Origin: an uncultured Blautia sp. | GTDB taxonomy: Bacteria > Bacillota > Clostridia > Lachnospirales > Lachnospiraceae | Assembly: GCA_934394545.1 (NCBI GenBank) | Contig: CAKRRG010000097.1 | Coordinates: 1-7,998 of the forward strand | Direction of reading: 5' to 3' | Length of the DNA stretch: 7,998 nucleotides | Shown: positions 6,801 to 7,998 of the stretch, one piece after another | How the letters are laid out: every line of letters starts with the position of its first letter | Numbering within the stretch: position 1 is the stretch's first letter | The notes under the pieces: generated by a model | Databases searched by the model: none | What the model was told of the DNA's origin: nothing | Seen by the model: only the letters and a program-made list of their open reading frames with translations | Translations under genes and position numbers: made by a program

Positions 6801-7943
6801 TCATTTTACTTCCTTACCGTCGATCAGAACATGTCTGACTACACCAGTCACGTCAAATGGATTGCCGTCTACGATAACGATATCAGCGTCTTTTCCTTCT
6901 TCAAGGGAGCCGACACGGTCTGCGATACCGATATGTTCAGCCGGGTTGATCGTTATAGCGCGAAGAGCGTCGTATTCATCCATTCCGGCTTTGATCGCAA
7001 ATCCTGCACAGAGCGGAAGATAATGGAGAGGAATTACCGGTGCGTCTGTGATGATGGAAACATGACATCCGGCTTTGGCAAGAATCCCAGGAGTCTCCCA
7101 GGTCTTATTCTGAAGCTCAAATTTTGTGGCATGACCAAAGGTAGGACCAACTGCAAGGGGAAGTTTCTCTTTTGCAAGCTCATCAGCGATCAAATGCCCC
7201 TCTGTTACATGTTCCAGAGTCAGACCAACACCAAATTCTTTTGCAATACGGATCGCAGTAAAGATATCGTTTGCCTGGTGCGCATGAGCCTTTAGTGGAA
7301 TCTGGTGATTCAATACCGGAATCAGAGCCTCTGATTTCTGGTCATAAGCGGGAACCTGTGAAATATCGTCACCTGCTGCTTCTTTTTTTGCTTTATAAAG
7401 CTTTGCAGTGTTTAATGCTTCACGGATCTTGGAAGCATTTGTCATACGGCTGGAAATTCCCTGCTTCTGATAACAGCGCTTCGGATTCTCACCGAATGCA
7501 CATTTCATGGCAATTGGGAATTTTACGATCATATTATCAATACGGGTACCCACAGGTTTGATCGCTGCAAAGGTTCCGCCGATTGGATTAGAACTGCCAG
7601 GACCGGTTGCGAAGCAGGTAACGCCGGCTTTCGCAGCCATATTCATACAGGGATCAAATGGGTTGAGTCCATCAATCGCCTGTACTTGTGGAGTAACCGG
7701 GTCATTTAATTCATTGTAGTCCTGTCCTTCGTAGCCAATTCCATAGCCGTCAAGACCTGTGTGACAGTGTGCGTCTATGAAGCCAGGATACACGTGAAGT
7801 CCGGTGGCATCGATTATCTCAGCATTTTCAGAGGAGATATGTTTTCCGATTTTTACAATCTTTCCGTTATCGATCAGAATGTCTGCGACAAATACCTCCT
7901 TCGTTACTGCTGTGTGAAGCGTTCCATTCTTAATGCAAATCAT
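6801..7943 (-). CDS. Metal-dependent amidohydrolase, imidazolonepropionase-like
   Basis: A 380-residue cytoplasmic hydrolase of the amidohydrolase superfamily. An N-terminal beta domain (IKNGTLHTA, ILIDNGKIVKIG) leads into the TIM barrel through YPGFIDAHCHTG, with metal ligands His59 and His61. Further ligands are in LKAHAHQANDI (His220/222), LEHVTEGH (His245) and IITDAPVIP (Asp300, catalytic). The chain closes with the usual AITINPAEHIGIADRVGSLEEGKDADIVIVDGNPFD segment, returning to the beta domain. There is no signal peptide. AAGGAGG (7951-7957, complement) lies seven bases before ATG, so the start is secure. The family includes imidazolonepropionase, Xaa-Pro dipeptidase-like and uncharacterised cyclic-amide hydrolases. 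No histidine-degradation gene is nearby, so hutI is not assigned and the substrate is open. The gene converges on the block from 2945 to 6782 and looks unrelated to it. Confidence 0.9.
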   Translation of the reverse strand: MICIKNGTLHTAVTKEVFVADILIDNGKIVKIGKHISSENAEIIDATGLHVYPGFIDAHCHTGLDGYGIGYEGQDYNELNDPVTPQVQAIDGLNPFDPCMNMAAKAGVTCFATGPGSSNPIGGTFAAIKPVGTRIDNMIVKFPIAMKCAFGENPKRCYQKQGISSRMTNASKIREALNTAKLYKAKKEAAGDDISQVPAYDQKSEALIPVLNHQIPLKAHAHQANDIFTAIRIAKEFGVGLTLEHVTEGHLIADELAKEKLPLAVGPTFGHATKFELQNKTWETPGILAKAGCHVSIITDAPVIPLHYLPLCAGFAIKAGMDEYDALRAITINPAEHIGIADRVGSLEEGKDADIVIVDGNPFDVTGVVRHVLIDGKEVK

Positions 7944-7950
7944 AGGAAAT

Positions 7951-7957
7951 CCTCCTT
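7951..7957 (-). promoter_or_regulatory. Ribosome binding site of the amidohydrolase gene
   Basis: Read on the minus strand this is AAGGAGG, a full match to the anti-Shine-Dalgarno sequence, seven bases before ATG 7943. TATAAC (7964-7969, complement) is a possible -10, but TTGATT and TTGATC lie 19 and 15 bases upstream of it, so no promoter is called separately. Confidence 0.85.
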
Positions 7958-7998
7958 ATAAGTGTTATATGTGAAAATAAGTACGATCAATCAAAATC

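Noticed and set aside
6784..6805. Inverted repeat AATGAT / ATCATT as terminator between convergent genes
   Set aside because: Only six AT-rich base pairs with a ten-base loop and no T tract on either strand.
6831..7295. 154-codon plus-strand frame opposite the amidohydrolase, and other frames at 7271-7961
   Set aside because: They are antisense to a fully conserved enzyme frame and show no family motifs.

Overview
The window looks like chromosomal DNA of a low-GC gut Clostridia, most likely a Lachnospiraceae-type bacterium. The reasons are AT-rich composition, AAGGAG(G)-type ribosome binding sites, a T-tailed hairpin terminator, and a serine recombinase of the kind I know from mobile elements of that family. 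This placement is an inference from recalled families; no search was run.

Layout. Positions 1 to about 2750 (+ strand) are a graveyard of mobile-element and accessory genes. In order they are: the C-terminal half of an ORF6N/RhuM-type protein with a PLD-like nuclease-fold domain, apparently frameshifted; a large serine recombinase with several independent inactivating lesions, including loss of the catalytic serine; a remnant of a RhuM-family N-terminus; a GNAT acetyltransferase cut off before its acetyl-CoA site; and an unidentified open stretch in another frame. Positions 2753-2944 form a regulatory region with a near-perfect sigma-A promoter, a second weaker promoter and a composite inverted repeat.

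Positions 2945-6548 hold the intact core: a secreted GH63-family alpha-glucosidase resembling E. coli YgjK, a strong intrinsic terminator, then a ROK-family transcriptional repressor. The likely logic is that the ROK protein senses a sugar and controls the glycosidase through the inverted repeat upstream of it. The terminator between the two genes would keep repressor expression low relative to the enzyme. Positions 6561-6782 are an internal scrap of an EamA/DMT-type membrane transporter. Positions 6801-7943 (- strand) are an intact metal-dependent amidohydrolase of the imidazolonepropionase-like group, converging on the rest.

I saw no rRNA, tRNA, CRISPR array or complete insertion sequence. 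I found no convincing previously undescribed system. The points most worth a second look are the GH63/ROK regulatory arrangement and the layered decay of the recombinase.
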